Below, in pieces: positions 1 to 5,263 of a DNA stretch of 5,263 bases (its first letter is position 1; the number at the start of each line of letters is the position of its first letter). A program made the translations under genes and the position numbers. The stretch lies in NCBI GenBank assembly GCA_028281075.1, contig JANQKO010000522.1, positions 1 through 5,263 of the forward strand. The letters are read 5' to 3'. Source of the stretch: Alphaproteobacteria bacterium. Its GTDB lineage: Bacteria; Pseudomonadota; Alphaproteobacteria; GCA-2731375. The notes under the pieces were generated by a model. It did not search any database and had not been told where the DNA came from. It was given only the letters and a program-made list of their open reading frames with translations.

Positions 1-1171
1 CCAGCCGCAGCAGCGTGCCGGCCGGCGCCGCCTTCAGCGGCTGGCCGGCCGAATCGTCCACCGCCACGTCCCAGCGCCGCAGCTCGGCCGCGACGCGGCG
101 GGCCAGGTCCCGGTCCTGCGTCACCAGCGCCGCCGTCGCCGCCGGCGTCTCCAGAACCCGGCGCATGGCGAGCGCGATCACCCCGGCCTCGGCCTGGCTG
201 TCCGCGCAATCGACGCGGTGGACGCCGTCGAGCGCGTCGGCCGGCAGCGGCGACAGGTCGCGCCATCGCTCCGTGGTCTCGGCCGGCCGGGTCGCCTCCG
301 ACAACAGCCGCCGGCGCCCGGCATGGCCGTCGTCGTCCGCCCAGGCCGGGACGTCGCGCCGGTCGACGCCCAGGCCGGCCAGCAGTTCCTTCAAGCCGAA
401 CTGCGGATGGCCGGCGTCGAGCTGCCGCCAGGCCTCTTCGTCCAGGCCGGCGTCGAGACCCGGCAGCACGACGGCGCCGGCCGGCAGCCGCGCGACCACG
501 CCGATCAGCTCGGCCGTCGCCGGAATGCTGCCCGTCGAGCCGGCCGCGATCACCGGATCGGCGGGCGGCGCCGCCCGCCAGGCGGCGGCGCGGGCACGGA
601 TCGCCCAGTCCCGCCGCTCGGCCGGATCGAGGCAGCCCTCGGCCGCCAGCAGACCGCGCCAGGGATCGGCCAGCACCTGCAGGAAATCGAGCGTGATCTG
701 CCAGTGCGCCGCGAACTCGGCCGGCGCCAGATCGGCCAGCGCCTCCAGCGGCAGCGCCTGCGTTTGCATCTGGTCGAGCAGCCGCGCCAGCTCGGCCGCC
801 AGCAGCGCCGCCTGGGCCGCGTCGACGTCGCGCAACTGCCGGATCAGCTCGGTCAGCAGCAACTGCCGGCGCAGGCCGCCGATGGCCGGCGGCAGCGTCA
901 GGTCGGTCTCGCCGCCCGCGTCGCCGGCATCGATCAGGTCGTCCTCGACATCGCCGACCGGCTGCATCGCCGGCAGCAGCATCGGCCGGCCGTCGCCGAT
1001 GCGCAGGAAGGCCTCGCTCAACGCCCGCGCCGCCCGCCGCGTCGGCAGCAGCACGGTCACCCGGCTCAGCCGCAGCGGATCGTCCCCGTACCGTGCCAGC
1101 AGACCGCGGGCCAGCGCGTCGACGAAGGCCGCGCCGGCCGGAATGTTGTAGACCGTCGGCCGGTCACGCAT
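1..1171 (-). CDS. addB: Double-strand break repair protein AddB, N-terminal part (3' end beyond window)
   Basis: AddB is the partner of the AddA helicase-nuclease. Together they process double-strand DNA ends for RecA-dependent recombination in the cytoplasm, replacing RecBCD in most alphaproteobacteria. The window holds the first 390 codons; full-length AddB is about 1,000 residues, so the C-terminal RecB-type nuclease and iron-sulfur cysteines lie outside. Visible family hallmarks are the start MRDRPTVYNIPAGAAF, the segment VTVLLPTRRAARAL (residues 38-51), a DDLIDAGD stretch near residue 80, and the diagnostic VIAAGSTGSIPATAEL around residues 207-222, followed by a GAVVLPGLD-type segment. 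The ATG at 1171 was chosen because it directly precedes the conserved N terminus. It has no clear Shine-Dalgarno, and the only other in-frame start codon back to the murU stop is a TTG two codons upstream. It lies 126 bp downstream of murU on the same strand, probably co-transcribed. Identification is firm; the exact start is less so. Confidence 0.93.
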   Translation of the reverse strand, partial: MRDRPTVYNIPAGAAFVDALARGLLARYGDDPLRLSRVTVLLPTRRAARALSEAFLRIGDGRPMLLPAMQPVGDVEDDLIDAGDAGGETDLTLPPAIGGLRRQLLLTELIRQLRDVDAAQAALLAAELARLLDQMQTQALPLEALADLAPAEFAAHWQITLDFLQVLADPWRGLLAAEGCLDPAERRDWAIRARAAAWRAAPPADPVIAAGSTGSIPATAELIGVVARLPAGAVVLPGLDAGLDEEAWRQLDAGHPQFGLKELLAGLGVDRRDVPAWADDDGHAGRRRLLSEATRPAETTERWRDLSPLPADALDGVHRVDCADSQAEAGVIALAMRRVLETPAATAALVTQDRDLARRVAAELRRWDVAVDDSAGQPLKAAPAGTLLRL

Positions 1172-1260
1172 CGGCAAGCAGCCAAAGCGGTTGCGCGCTG
1201 TAATGCCTGCCTCCAGGCCGCGCCGGCGGCCCGCCGGTCGTCCGGCGCGCCCGCGCAGGC

Positions 1261-1278
1261 GCGGACCTCCAGGTCCGC
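1261..1278 (-). repeat. Inverted repeat in the murU-addB gap, possible attenuator or terminator hairpin
   Basis: Two perfect 8-base arms, GCGGACCT (1261-1268) and AGGTCCGC (1271-1278), are separated by two bases. In RNA a realistic fold would be about a 7-bp stem with a 4-nt loop. It begins 20 nt after the murU stop codon on the minus strand. No U-tract follows, so it is not a canonical intrinsic terminator. It may stabilise the murU mRNA end or weaken read-through into addB; in DNA this GC-rich, it may also be chance. Confidence 0.35.
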
Positions 1279-1297
1279 TGCCGTGAGCGCAAACGGC

Positions 1298-2020
1298 CTA
1301 GGCCGCGAGCGCCTGGTTGGCCGCGTCCAGTCCCTTCGGCGTATTGATGCACAACCAGTCACCCTCGTGCCGGAGGCCGAACAGGCGCCCGGCTTCCTCG
1401 GCGCGATCGTACAACAGGTTGAGCGAGAAGGCCCCCGGCGGACAGGCGGCGAACAGGTCGGGCGTCAGGATCTGCACGCCCGTGAACACGAACGGCGAGA
1501 CCTGGGTTTCCTCGCGCCGGGTCAGGGCGCCGTCCGGCCACATGACGTAGTCGCCCATGCCCGGATAGCCGATGGCGCCGACGGTCGGATTGAGCAGCAG
1601 GATCGCGTCCATGCGGGCGGGGTCGAAGCGGCGCGCCAGGCGGTGCAGCGTGTCCTTCATGCCGTCGAACCAGAGCGCGTCGGCATTGATGACATAGAAC
1701 GGGTCGGTTCCCAGCAGCGGCAACGCCTTGGCGACGCCGCCGCCGGTCTCGAGCAGCGCGTCCGTCTCGTCGGAAAAGGCGATGTCGAGATCCCGCCGGC
1801 CGCCGAGATGCCCGCGAATCATCTCGCCCTTGTGGTGCAGGTTGACGACAACGCGCGTCACGCCCGCCGCGACAAGACGGTCGAACGCACGGTCGATCAG
1901 GCTGCGGCCGGCCACGTCCAGCAGCGGCTTCGGCCGGTCGTCGCCCAGCGGCGCCATCCGCGTGCCACGGCCGGCGGCCAGCACCATGGCGACATCGGGT
2001 ACGGGTATCGATAACGTCAT
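1298..2020 (-). CDS. murU: MurU-like sugar-1-phosphate nucleotidyltransferase
   Basis: This 240-residue NTP-transferase-fold enzyme is predicted to convert a sugar 1-phosphate plus UTP to a UDP-sugar and diphosphate in the cytoplasm. In characterised Pseudomonas MurU the substrate is MurNAc-1-phosphate from AmgK. Visible motifs are the nucleotide-binding loop LAAGRGTRM (14-22) followed by RPKPLL (29-34), ETGGGVAKAL (91-100), the metal-binding INADALW (111-117), and FTGVQILTPDLF (179-190). The C-terminal segment near 219-230 reads HEGDWLCINTPK, where relatives from memory have W-x-(D/H)-V-G-T-P; the changed positions may matter for metal or sugar binding. The length is typical of the family. 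The ATG at 2020 has a good AGAAGG ribosome site 5 nt upstream. An open frame continues upstream antisense to the neighbouring kinase, but it has no recognisable protein character. The gene is followed by addB, as in other alphaproteobacteria. Nucleotidyltransferase is certain; MurU substrate specificity is inferred from context. Confidence 0.85.
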   Translation of the reverse strand: MTLSIPVPDVAMVLAAGRGTRMAPLGDDRPKPLLDVAGRSLIDRAFDRLVAAGVTRVVVNLHHKGEMIRGHLGGRRDLDIAFSDETDALLETGGGVAKALPLLGTDPFYVINADALWFDGMKDTLHRLARRFDPARMDAILLLNPTVGAIGYPGMGDYVMWPDGALTRREETQVSPFVFTGVQILTPDLFAACPPGAFSLNLLYDRAEEAGRLFGLRHEGDWLCINTPKGLDAANQALAA

Positions 2021-2155
2021 GAAAACCTTCTGATTCTTTGCTCGCGCGCGGCGGCGCGCCGCGATATTGCGATTCCTGACCGTTCGGGGCAAGCATTTGG
2101 CCGAGGCGAATCGCGTGGCGCAGACTGCGGCAGCCAGATGACCGGACGATGACAG
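2021..2155. promoter_or_regulatory. Divergent intergenic region between murU and the NahK-like kinase
   Basis: These 135 bp separate two genes transcribed outward, so both promoters are expected here. Seen directly: the murU ribosome site at 2026-2031 (minus strand, AGAAGG) and a perfect 12-base palindrome GCGGCGCGCCGC at 2051-2062. A weak minus-strand promoter candidate has TTGCCC at 2088-2093 and AATATC at 2063-2068 with an 18-nt spacer, about 4/6 and 3/6 matches to sigma70 consensus. For the plus-strand gene I found no convincing -35/-10 pair and no strong ribosome site; the nearest purine-rich bases are GGA at 2144-2146. Confidence 0.5.
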
Positions 2156-3178
2156 ATGGTAGAATCGACGCCCATTGACACGCCCGAGGCGGCGCTCCGC
2201 GCGTTCGCCCGGACGGACAGGCTGCGGCCGGTCGACAGCGGCCTGGTGAACCGCACCTGGGCCGTCGGCGCGCCGCCACGCTTCGCCCTGCAGCTCGTTC
2301 ACGCCCGCTTCGACGACGCCGACAATGCCCGCATCGAGGCCGTGACCGGCCGCCTCGCCGCCGCCGGCCTGGCGACGCCGGAACTGGTCCGCACGCCGGA
2401 CGGCGGCCTGTCGTGCCCCGGACCCGGGGGCCGCCGCTGGCGCCTGCTGACCTGGCTCGACGGCGAGGTGCATGACCGCGCGCCCGGCGCCGCCCATGTC
2501 GGCGCGGCCGCCGGCCTGCTGGCGCGGTTTCACGACGTCCTGGCGGCATCGCCCGAGGGCGCCACCCTGCCGGCAACCGGCTTCCACGACACCGACGCCC
2601 ACATGCGGCGCCTGTCGGCGCTGATCGACCGCCAGGCGGACGCCGACATCGTGGCCGTCGCCGAGGCCATTCTCGCCGCCTGGCGGGCCTGGCGCGACGC
2701 CGCGACGCTGCCGCCACGGCCGGGGCATGGCGACCCGAAGCTGTCGAACGTGATCTTCCGGACCGGCCGCGCCGAGGCCCTGGCGCTGATCGATCTCGAC
2801 ACGCTGGCGCTCTACGGCCTCGACGACGAACTGGGCGACGCCATCCGCTCCTGCTGCAATCCCGGCGGCGAGGACGCCGTCGACGGCGACATCGATACCG
2901 GCCTGTTCAGCGCCTTCGTGCGGGGCTATGCCCGACGCGCGGAGACCATGACACGGGACGAACGCGACCGTATCGTGCACGGCGTCGGCCGCATCGCGCT
3001 GGAGCTGGCGTCGCGGTTCTGCGCCGACGCCGTCGAATGCCGATACTTCGCCTGGGACCCGGCCGTGGCGCCGAGCGCGCGCGACCACAACCTGCGCCGC
3101 GCGCGCGGCCAACTGCACCTGGGACAACGGGTCGCCACGCGCCGTGGCGAACTGGAACGGATCGTCGCCACGGCCTGA
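2156..3178 (+). CDS. Aminoglycoside-phosphotransferase-fold kinase, N-acetylhexosamine 1-kinase (NahK)-like
   Basis: This 340-residue APH-fold kinase most resembles the N-acetylhexosamine 1-kinase group, which uses ATP to make GlcNAc/GalNAc 1-phosphate in the cytoplasm. Visible features are the nucleotide loop DSGLVNRTWAV (27-37), FALQLVHARF (43-52, the LQ form of strand 3 that I recall from NahK), the catalytic loop HGDPKLSN (191-198) with Asp193 and Asn198, the metal-binding IDLDT (212-216), ELGDAIRSCCNP just after it, and the C-terminal YFAWD (297-301) and HNLRRARGQ (311-319), which mirror the end of NahK-type proteins. NahK itself is about 360 residues. The start is the ATG at 2156; no strong Shine-Dalgarno precedes it, and nearby upstream ATGs lead to immediate stops. 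It is divergent from murU and convergent with the amgK-like gene, lying on the opposite strand inside the tsaE-amgK-murU-addB block. Its base composition looks like its neighbours, so recent transfer is not evident. Kinase fold is firm; substrate is inferred and could be another sugar. Confidence 0.85.
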   Translation: MVESTPIDTPEAALRAFARTDRLRPVDSGLVNRTWAVGAPPRFALQLVHARFDDADNARIEAVTGRLAAAGLATPELVRTPDGGLSCPGPGGRRWRLLTWLDGEVHDRAPGAAHVGAAAGLLARFHDVLAASPEGATLPATGFHDTDAHMRRLSALIDRQADADIVAVAEAILAAWRAWRDAATLPPRPGHGDPKLSNVIFRTGRAEALALIDLDTLALYGLDDELGDAIRSCCNPGGEDAVDGDIDTGLFSAFVRGYARRAETMTRDERDRIVHGVGRIALELASRFCADAVECRYFAWDPAVAPSARDHNLRRARGQLHLGQRVATRRGELERIVATA

Positions 3179-3197
3179 CGCCGGCATGACATGGGGG

Positions 3198-3232
3198 GCA
3201 GGCGCCGCTAGGACAGCGTCTCCGGCGCCTGC
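3198..3232. terminator. 10-bp inverted repeat at the convergent gene ends, candidate bidirectional terminator
   Basis: GCAGGCGCCG (3198-3207) and CGGCGCCTGC (3223-3232) are perfect reverse complements flanking a 15-nt loop that contains the stop codon of the amgK-like gene. The left arm begins 20 nt after the stop of the plus-strand kinase, so either transcript could fold it. No U-tract follows on either strand, so this is not a canonical intrinsic terminator. Its placement between convergent genes 29 bp apart suggests a transcription barrier or mRNA 3' end stabiliser (inference). Confidence 0.4.
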
Positions 3233-4164
3233 GTCCGGATCCAGGCCGCGACCTCGGCCAGCGCGGGATGTTCCAGCCGCCGGCGGAGCATGCGCCGGCA
3301 GCGCGGCAGGTGCCGGAGATAGGCGTCCCGGCCCGCCGTCCGCGCCAGGCGCGTGAAGACGGCGATGATGCGCGCATGGCGCTGCGCCGCCAGCACCGCG
3401 CGGGCGGTCTCGAAGGCGCCGCGATCGATCGCGGGAAAGGCGGCGAGATAGCGGTCGACCGCCATGGCCGCGACCGCGGCCGGCACGTCGCGCCGCGCGT
3501 CCTCCAGCAGCGACACCAGATCGTAGGCCACCGGCCCGATGCCCGCGTCCTGGAAATCCAGCAGGCCGCAGGCCTTCACGCCGGGCCGGTCGGGCAGGTG
3601 TACCAGGTTGCCGGCGAAGCAGTCGCGCAACAGCAGCGATCGCGGCAGCGCGTCGGCCGCCGCCAGCGCCCGGCGCCAGGCGGCGGCGAACGCCGCCCGG
3701 TCCGCCGCCGGCGCGAACAGCTCGGCGAACAACGCCGCCTGCCCGGCAAACAGATCCGCGTCGTAGCGCGGCAGGCCGTCGGCGCCGTCGAAGCGCCGAT
3801 GCAGCGCGATCAGCATGTCGACGGCCAGCGCGTAGAGCGGCAGCGGATCGGCGCCGGCATCCAGCAGGCCGGCGAAGACGGCGTCGCCGAAATCCTCGAC
3901 CAGCAGGAAGCCCCGGTCCGCGTCGGCATACAGGACCGCCGGCACGGACAGATCCAATCCCCGCAGCAGGCCGGCGACCCGCGCGAAGGCCGGCAGGTCG
4001 TTGTGCGGCGGCGGCGCGTCCATCAGCACCGCGGTACCACCATCGGCGCGCCGCAGGCGCACGAAGCGCCGCGACGAGGCATCGCCGGCGAGCGGCCGGG
4101 GCACGGCCGCGTCCCAGCCGGCATCGGCGACGAAGGCGGCGGCCAGGTCCGCGCGCTCAGTCAT
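3208..4164 (-). CDS. amgK: AmgK-like anomeric sugar kinase (APH-fold phosphotransferase)
   Basis: This 318-residue APH-fold protein belongs to the group next to tsaE in proteobacteria. Pseudomonas AmgK phosphorylates MurNAc and GlcNAc at C1 for peptidoglycan recycling. Visible motifs are GDASSRRFVRL (27-37), AVLMDAPPP (45-53), LLVEDFGD (87-94), the catalytic loop LLLRDCFAGN (177-186) with Asp181 and Asn186, LLDFQDAGIGPVAYD (201-215) with the metal-binding Asp203, and SLLEDARRDV (218-227), a strongly conserved stretch in this group. The loop has Cys-Phe after the catalytic Asp, where I recall Tyr/Phe-His in relatives; the essential Asp and Asn remain. The start at 4164 overlaps the tsaE stop (ATGACTGA, 8 nt), indicating translational coupling in one operon. 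Its usual downstream partner, murU, lies beyond an opposite-strand kinase, so the two are unlikely to share one short transcript here. Family is firm; the exact sugar substrate is inferred. Confidence 0.87.
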   Translation of the reverse strand: MTERADLAAAFVADAGWDAAVPRPLAGDASSRRFVRLRRADGGTAVLMDAPPPHNDLPAFARVAGLLRGLDLSVPAVLYADADRGFLLVEDFGDAVFAGLLDAGADPLPLYALAVDMLIALHRRFDGADGLPRYDADLFAGQAALFAELFAPAADRAAFAAAWRRALAAADALPRSLLLRDCFAGNLVHLPDRPGVKACGLLDFQDAGIGPVAYDLVSLLEDARRDVPAAVAAMAVDRYLAAFPAIDRGAFETARAVLAAQRHARIIAVFTRLARTAGRDAYLRHLPRCRRMLRRRLEHPALAEVAAWIRTQAPETLS

Positions 4165-4645
4165 CGGCCGCCGCGCGCAGGACCGGCGCCAGCCGGGCGG
4201 CTTCGCCGAACGCGGCCCAGCTCAGCAGCCGCCGCTCGCCGCCGGGCGTGTCGTCAAAGGCCAGGTCCAGGCGGTCCGGCGGCGCCAGCTCGCCCAGCCG
4301 GTCCGGCCATTCGACCAGGCAGACCGCGGTGGCGAAAGCGTCCTCCAGGCCCAGCTCGGCCAGTTCCTCGGGCGCGCTCAGCCGATAGAGGTCGACATGC
4401 CAGACCGCGCCGGCCGCGGTGTCGTAGTGCAGCATCAGGTTGAAGGTCGGGCTCGGCACCTCGTCGGCGACACCCCGGGCCCGCAGGAAGGCGCGGGCGA
4501 AGGCCGTCTTGCCGACGCCGAGCGCGCCGGCGAGGCAGATCACGTCGCCCGCCCGGGCGGCCCCGGCCAGGGCGGCGGCCAGCGCCTCGGTCGCGGCGAG
4601 ATCGGCGAGCAGGAACGCGCCCCTGGTGGCGGAATCATCCGACAT
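4157..4645 (-). CDS. tsaE: tRNA threonylcarbamoyladenosine biosynthesis ATPase TsaE
   Basis: TsaE (YjeE) is the small P-loop ATPase that works with TsaB and TsaD to install N6-threonylcarbamoyladenosine at position 37 of ANN-decoding tRNAs; it is usually essential. The 162-residue length is typical. Visible motifs are the Walker A GALGVGKT (40-47), SPTFNLMLHYD (65-75), HVDLYRL (83-89), the ELAELGLEDAF helix (94-104), and VCLVEWPDR (108-116) carrying the conserved Glu-Trp pair. The ATG at 4645 was chosen because it places Walker A at the usual distance from the N terminus. A longer open frame begins at 4855, but it would overlap the divergent reductase gene and adds a non-conserved extension. 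AAGG lies 6 nt upstream of the ATG but coincides with a possible -10 box. The gene is first of a tsaE-amgK pair with 8-nt overlapping ends. Confidence 0.94.
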   Translation of the reverse strand: MSDDSATRGAFLLADLAATEALAAALAGAARAGDVICLAGALGVGKTAFARAFLRARGVADEVPSPTFNLMLHYDTAAGAVWHVDLYRLSAPEELAELGLEDAFATAVCLVEWPDRLGELAPPDRLDLAFDDTPGGERRLLSWAAFGEAARLAPVLRAAADD

Positions 4646-4652
4646 GCGCCGC

Positions 4653-4681
4653 CTTGTACGCCGTTCGCGGCCGATCGGCAA
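4653..4681 (-). promoter_or_regulatory. Candidate sigma70 promoter for the tsaE-amgK operon
   Basis: On the minus strand, TTGCCG (4676-4681) and TACAAG (4653-4658) are separated by exactly 17 nt, each matching 4 of 6 consensus bases. The -10 box ends 7 nt before the tsaE ATG, so transcription would start at or next to the start codon and give a leaderless or nearly leaderless mRNA. It is the best promoter-like pair I saw in this 118-bp divergent gap (4646-4763), but chance matches are possible. Confidence 0.3.
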
Positions 4682-4750
4682 CGTGCCGGCCGGGCTTGCG
4701 AAGCCGCCGCCGGCGGTCCATGTTGCGCGCGCTTGCCGCCGCAGACAACA

Positions 4751-4756
4751 GAGGAA
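4751..4756 (+). promoter_or_regulatory. Ribosome binding site of the ferredoxin-NADP+ reductase gene
   Basis: GAGGAA at 4751-4756 matches the Shine-Dalgarno consensus and sits 7 nt before the ATG at 4764. It fixes that ATG as the start; no ATG in another frame nearby leads into the reductase sequence. Confidence 0.75.
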
Positions 4757-4763
4757 GCCCGCG

Positions 4764-5263
4764 ATGCCGGACGCCGACGCCCAGACTGACGTCGCCATCA
4801 TCGGCGCCGGGCCGGTGGGGCTGTTCGCGGTCTTCGAGCTCGGCATGCTGGACATGCGCGCCGTCGTGTTCGACGCCCTCGACGCGCCGGGCGGCCAGTG
4901 CGCCGCGCTCTATCCGGAAAAGCCGATCTACGACATTCCGGGCTATCCGCGCATCGACGCCGGCGAGCTGGTCGGGCGCCTGACCGAGCAGGCGGCGCCC
5001 TTCGCGCCCGGCTATCGGCTGGGCTCGCCGGTCACGCGCCTCGCCCGCGCCGACGACGGCTGGCGGGTCGGGGCCGAAAACGGCGCCGAGGTCGCGACCA
5101 GGGCGGTGGTGATCGCCGCCGGCGGCGGCGCCTTCGGCCCGAACCGGCCACCGCTCGACGGCATCGAGGATTACGAAGGCCGCTCGGTATTCTACCTGGT
5201 CGGCCGGCGCGAGGACCTCCGGGACAAGCGCGCCGTCATCGCCGGCGGCGGCGATTCCGCCGT
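4764..5263 (+). CDS. Type 2 (thioredoxin reductase-like) ferredoxin-NADP+ reductase, N-terminal part
   Basis: This flavoprotein is predicted to transfer electrons between NADPH and ferredoxin or flavodoxin in the cytoplasm. The first 166 codons are present, about half of a roughly 340-residue protein, and the gene runs off the right edge. Visible features are the FAD-binding GAGPVG (14-19), the highly characteristic GGQCAALYPEKPIYDIPGYP (43-62), a second FAD-contact region with AAGGGAFGPNRPPLDGI around residues 117-133, SVFYLV just after it, and the start of the NADPH-binding Rossmann motif GGGDSA (161-166) at the window end. The region before GGGDSA lacks the redox-active Cys-x-x-Cys that thioredoxin reductases carry there, which argues for ferredoxin-NADP+ reductase. 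The start is supported by GAGGAA 7 nt upstream. The gene is divergent from tsaE across a 118-bp gap in which I see no convincing plus-strand promoter. Confidence 0.92.
   Translation, partial: MPDADAQTDVAIIGAGPVGLFAVFELGMLDMRAVVFDALDAPGGQCAALYPEKPIYDIPGYPRIDAGELVGRLTEQAAPFAPGYRLGSPVTRLARADDGWRVGAENGAEVATRAVVIAAGGGAFGPNRPPLDGIEDYEGRSVFYLVGRREDLRDKRAVIAGGGDSA

Noticed and set aside
1..1160. Many recurrences of CGGCCGGC-like words, suggesting a dispersed repeat or protein-binding motif.
   Set aside because: They are explained by Ala, Gly, Pro and Glu codons with G/C third positions in addB and show no regular spacing.
15..2014. Long plus-strand open frames across addB and murU (378 and 598 residues).
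   Set aside because: They are low-complexity Arg/Ala/Ser/Gln-rich translations antisense to addB and murU, which carry well conserved family motifs on the minus strand.
2021..3187. A minus-strand open frame continuing upstream of murU through the whole antisense of the NahK-like gene, making an apparent 629-residue fusion.
   Set aside because: The extra part has no recognisable domain and is rich in Arg, Ala and Gly, as expected for an antisense shadow in GC-rich DNA. murU has its own good ribosome site directly before its conserved start, and the plus-strand gene has clear kinase motifs.
4707..4716. Perfect 10-base palindrome CCGCCGGCGG in the tsaE/reductase gap.
   Set aside because: It is short and built only of G and C in DNA of similar composition, and is not placed at a promoter element or start site that would give it a role.
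3268..4789. Plus-strand open frames opposite amgK and tsaE (391 and 262 residues).
   Set aside because: They are shadows of the minus-strand genes with skewed Arg/Gln/Gly composition and no recognisable motifs.
4646..4855. A 70-residue N-terminal extension of TsaE starting at 4855.
   Set aside because: It would overlap the divergent reductase coding region, has no conserved sequence, and the ATG at 4645 gives the normal TsaE length.
4764..5263. Thioredoxin reductase as the identity of the flavoprotein.
   Set aside because: The Cys-x-x-Cys expected just before the NADPH-binding GGGDSA motif is absent, and the GGQCAALYPEKPIYDIPG stretch fits type 2 ferredoxin-NADP+ reductases.

Overview
The window is very GC-rich (I estimate about 70%, not counted), densely coding chromosomal DNA. 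Gene content and order point to an alphaproteobacterium, probably Rhodospirillales-like. From memory, tsaE, an AmgK-type phosphotransferase, a MurU-type nucleotidyltransferase, addB and addA form a recurrent block in that class. No RNA gene, CRISPR array, insertion sequence or phage gene is visible.

Layout from left to right: the first 390 codons of addB (minus strand, running off the left edge); murU-like nucleotidyltransferase (minus); a 135-bp divergent gap; a NahK-like sugar kinase on the plus strand; a 29-bp convergent gap with a strong inverted repeat; amgK-like kinase (minus); tsaE (minus, overlapping amgK by 8 nt); a 118-bp divergent gap; and the 5' part of a type 2 ferredoxin-NADP+ reductase (plus, running off the right edge). 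No gene-free stretch exceeds 135 bp.

By family knowledge, AmgK phosphorylates MurNAc/GlcNAc at the anomeric carbon and MurU converts the 1-phosphate to a UDP-sugar, a cell-wall recycling shortcut. TsaE is the ATPase for tRNA t6A synthesis. AddB is part of the AddAB double-strand-break helicase-nuclease. The reductase moves electrons between NADPH and ferredoxin or flavodoxin.

The unusual point is the plus-strand kinase. It resembles N-acetylhexosamine 1-kinases, sits on the opposite strand between the two recycling genes, and splits the expected co-oriented block. Two anomeric sugar kinases therefore flank or face one uridylyltransferase, which suggests a broadened amino-sugar salvage module (inference). 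Both partner enzymes also show non-typical residues in conserved motifs. I found no wholly new system.
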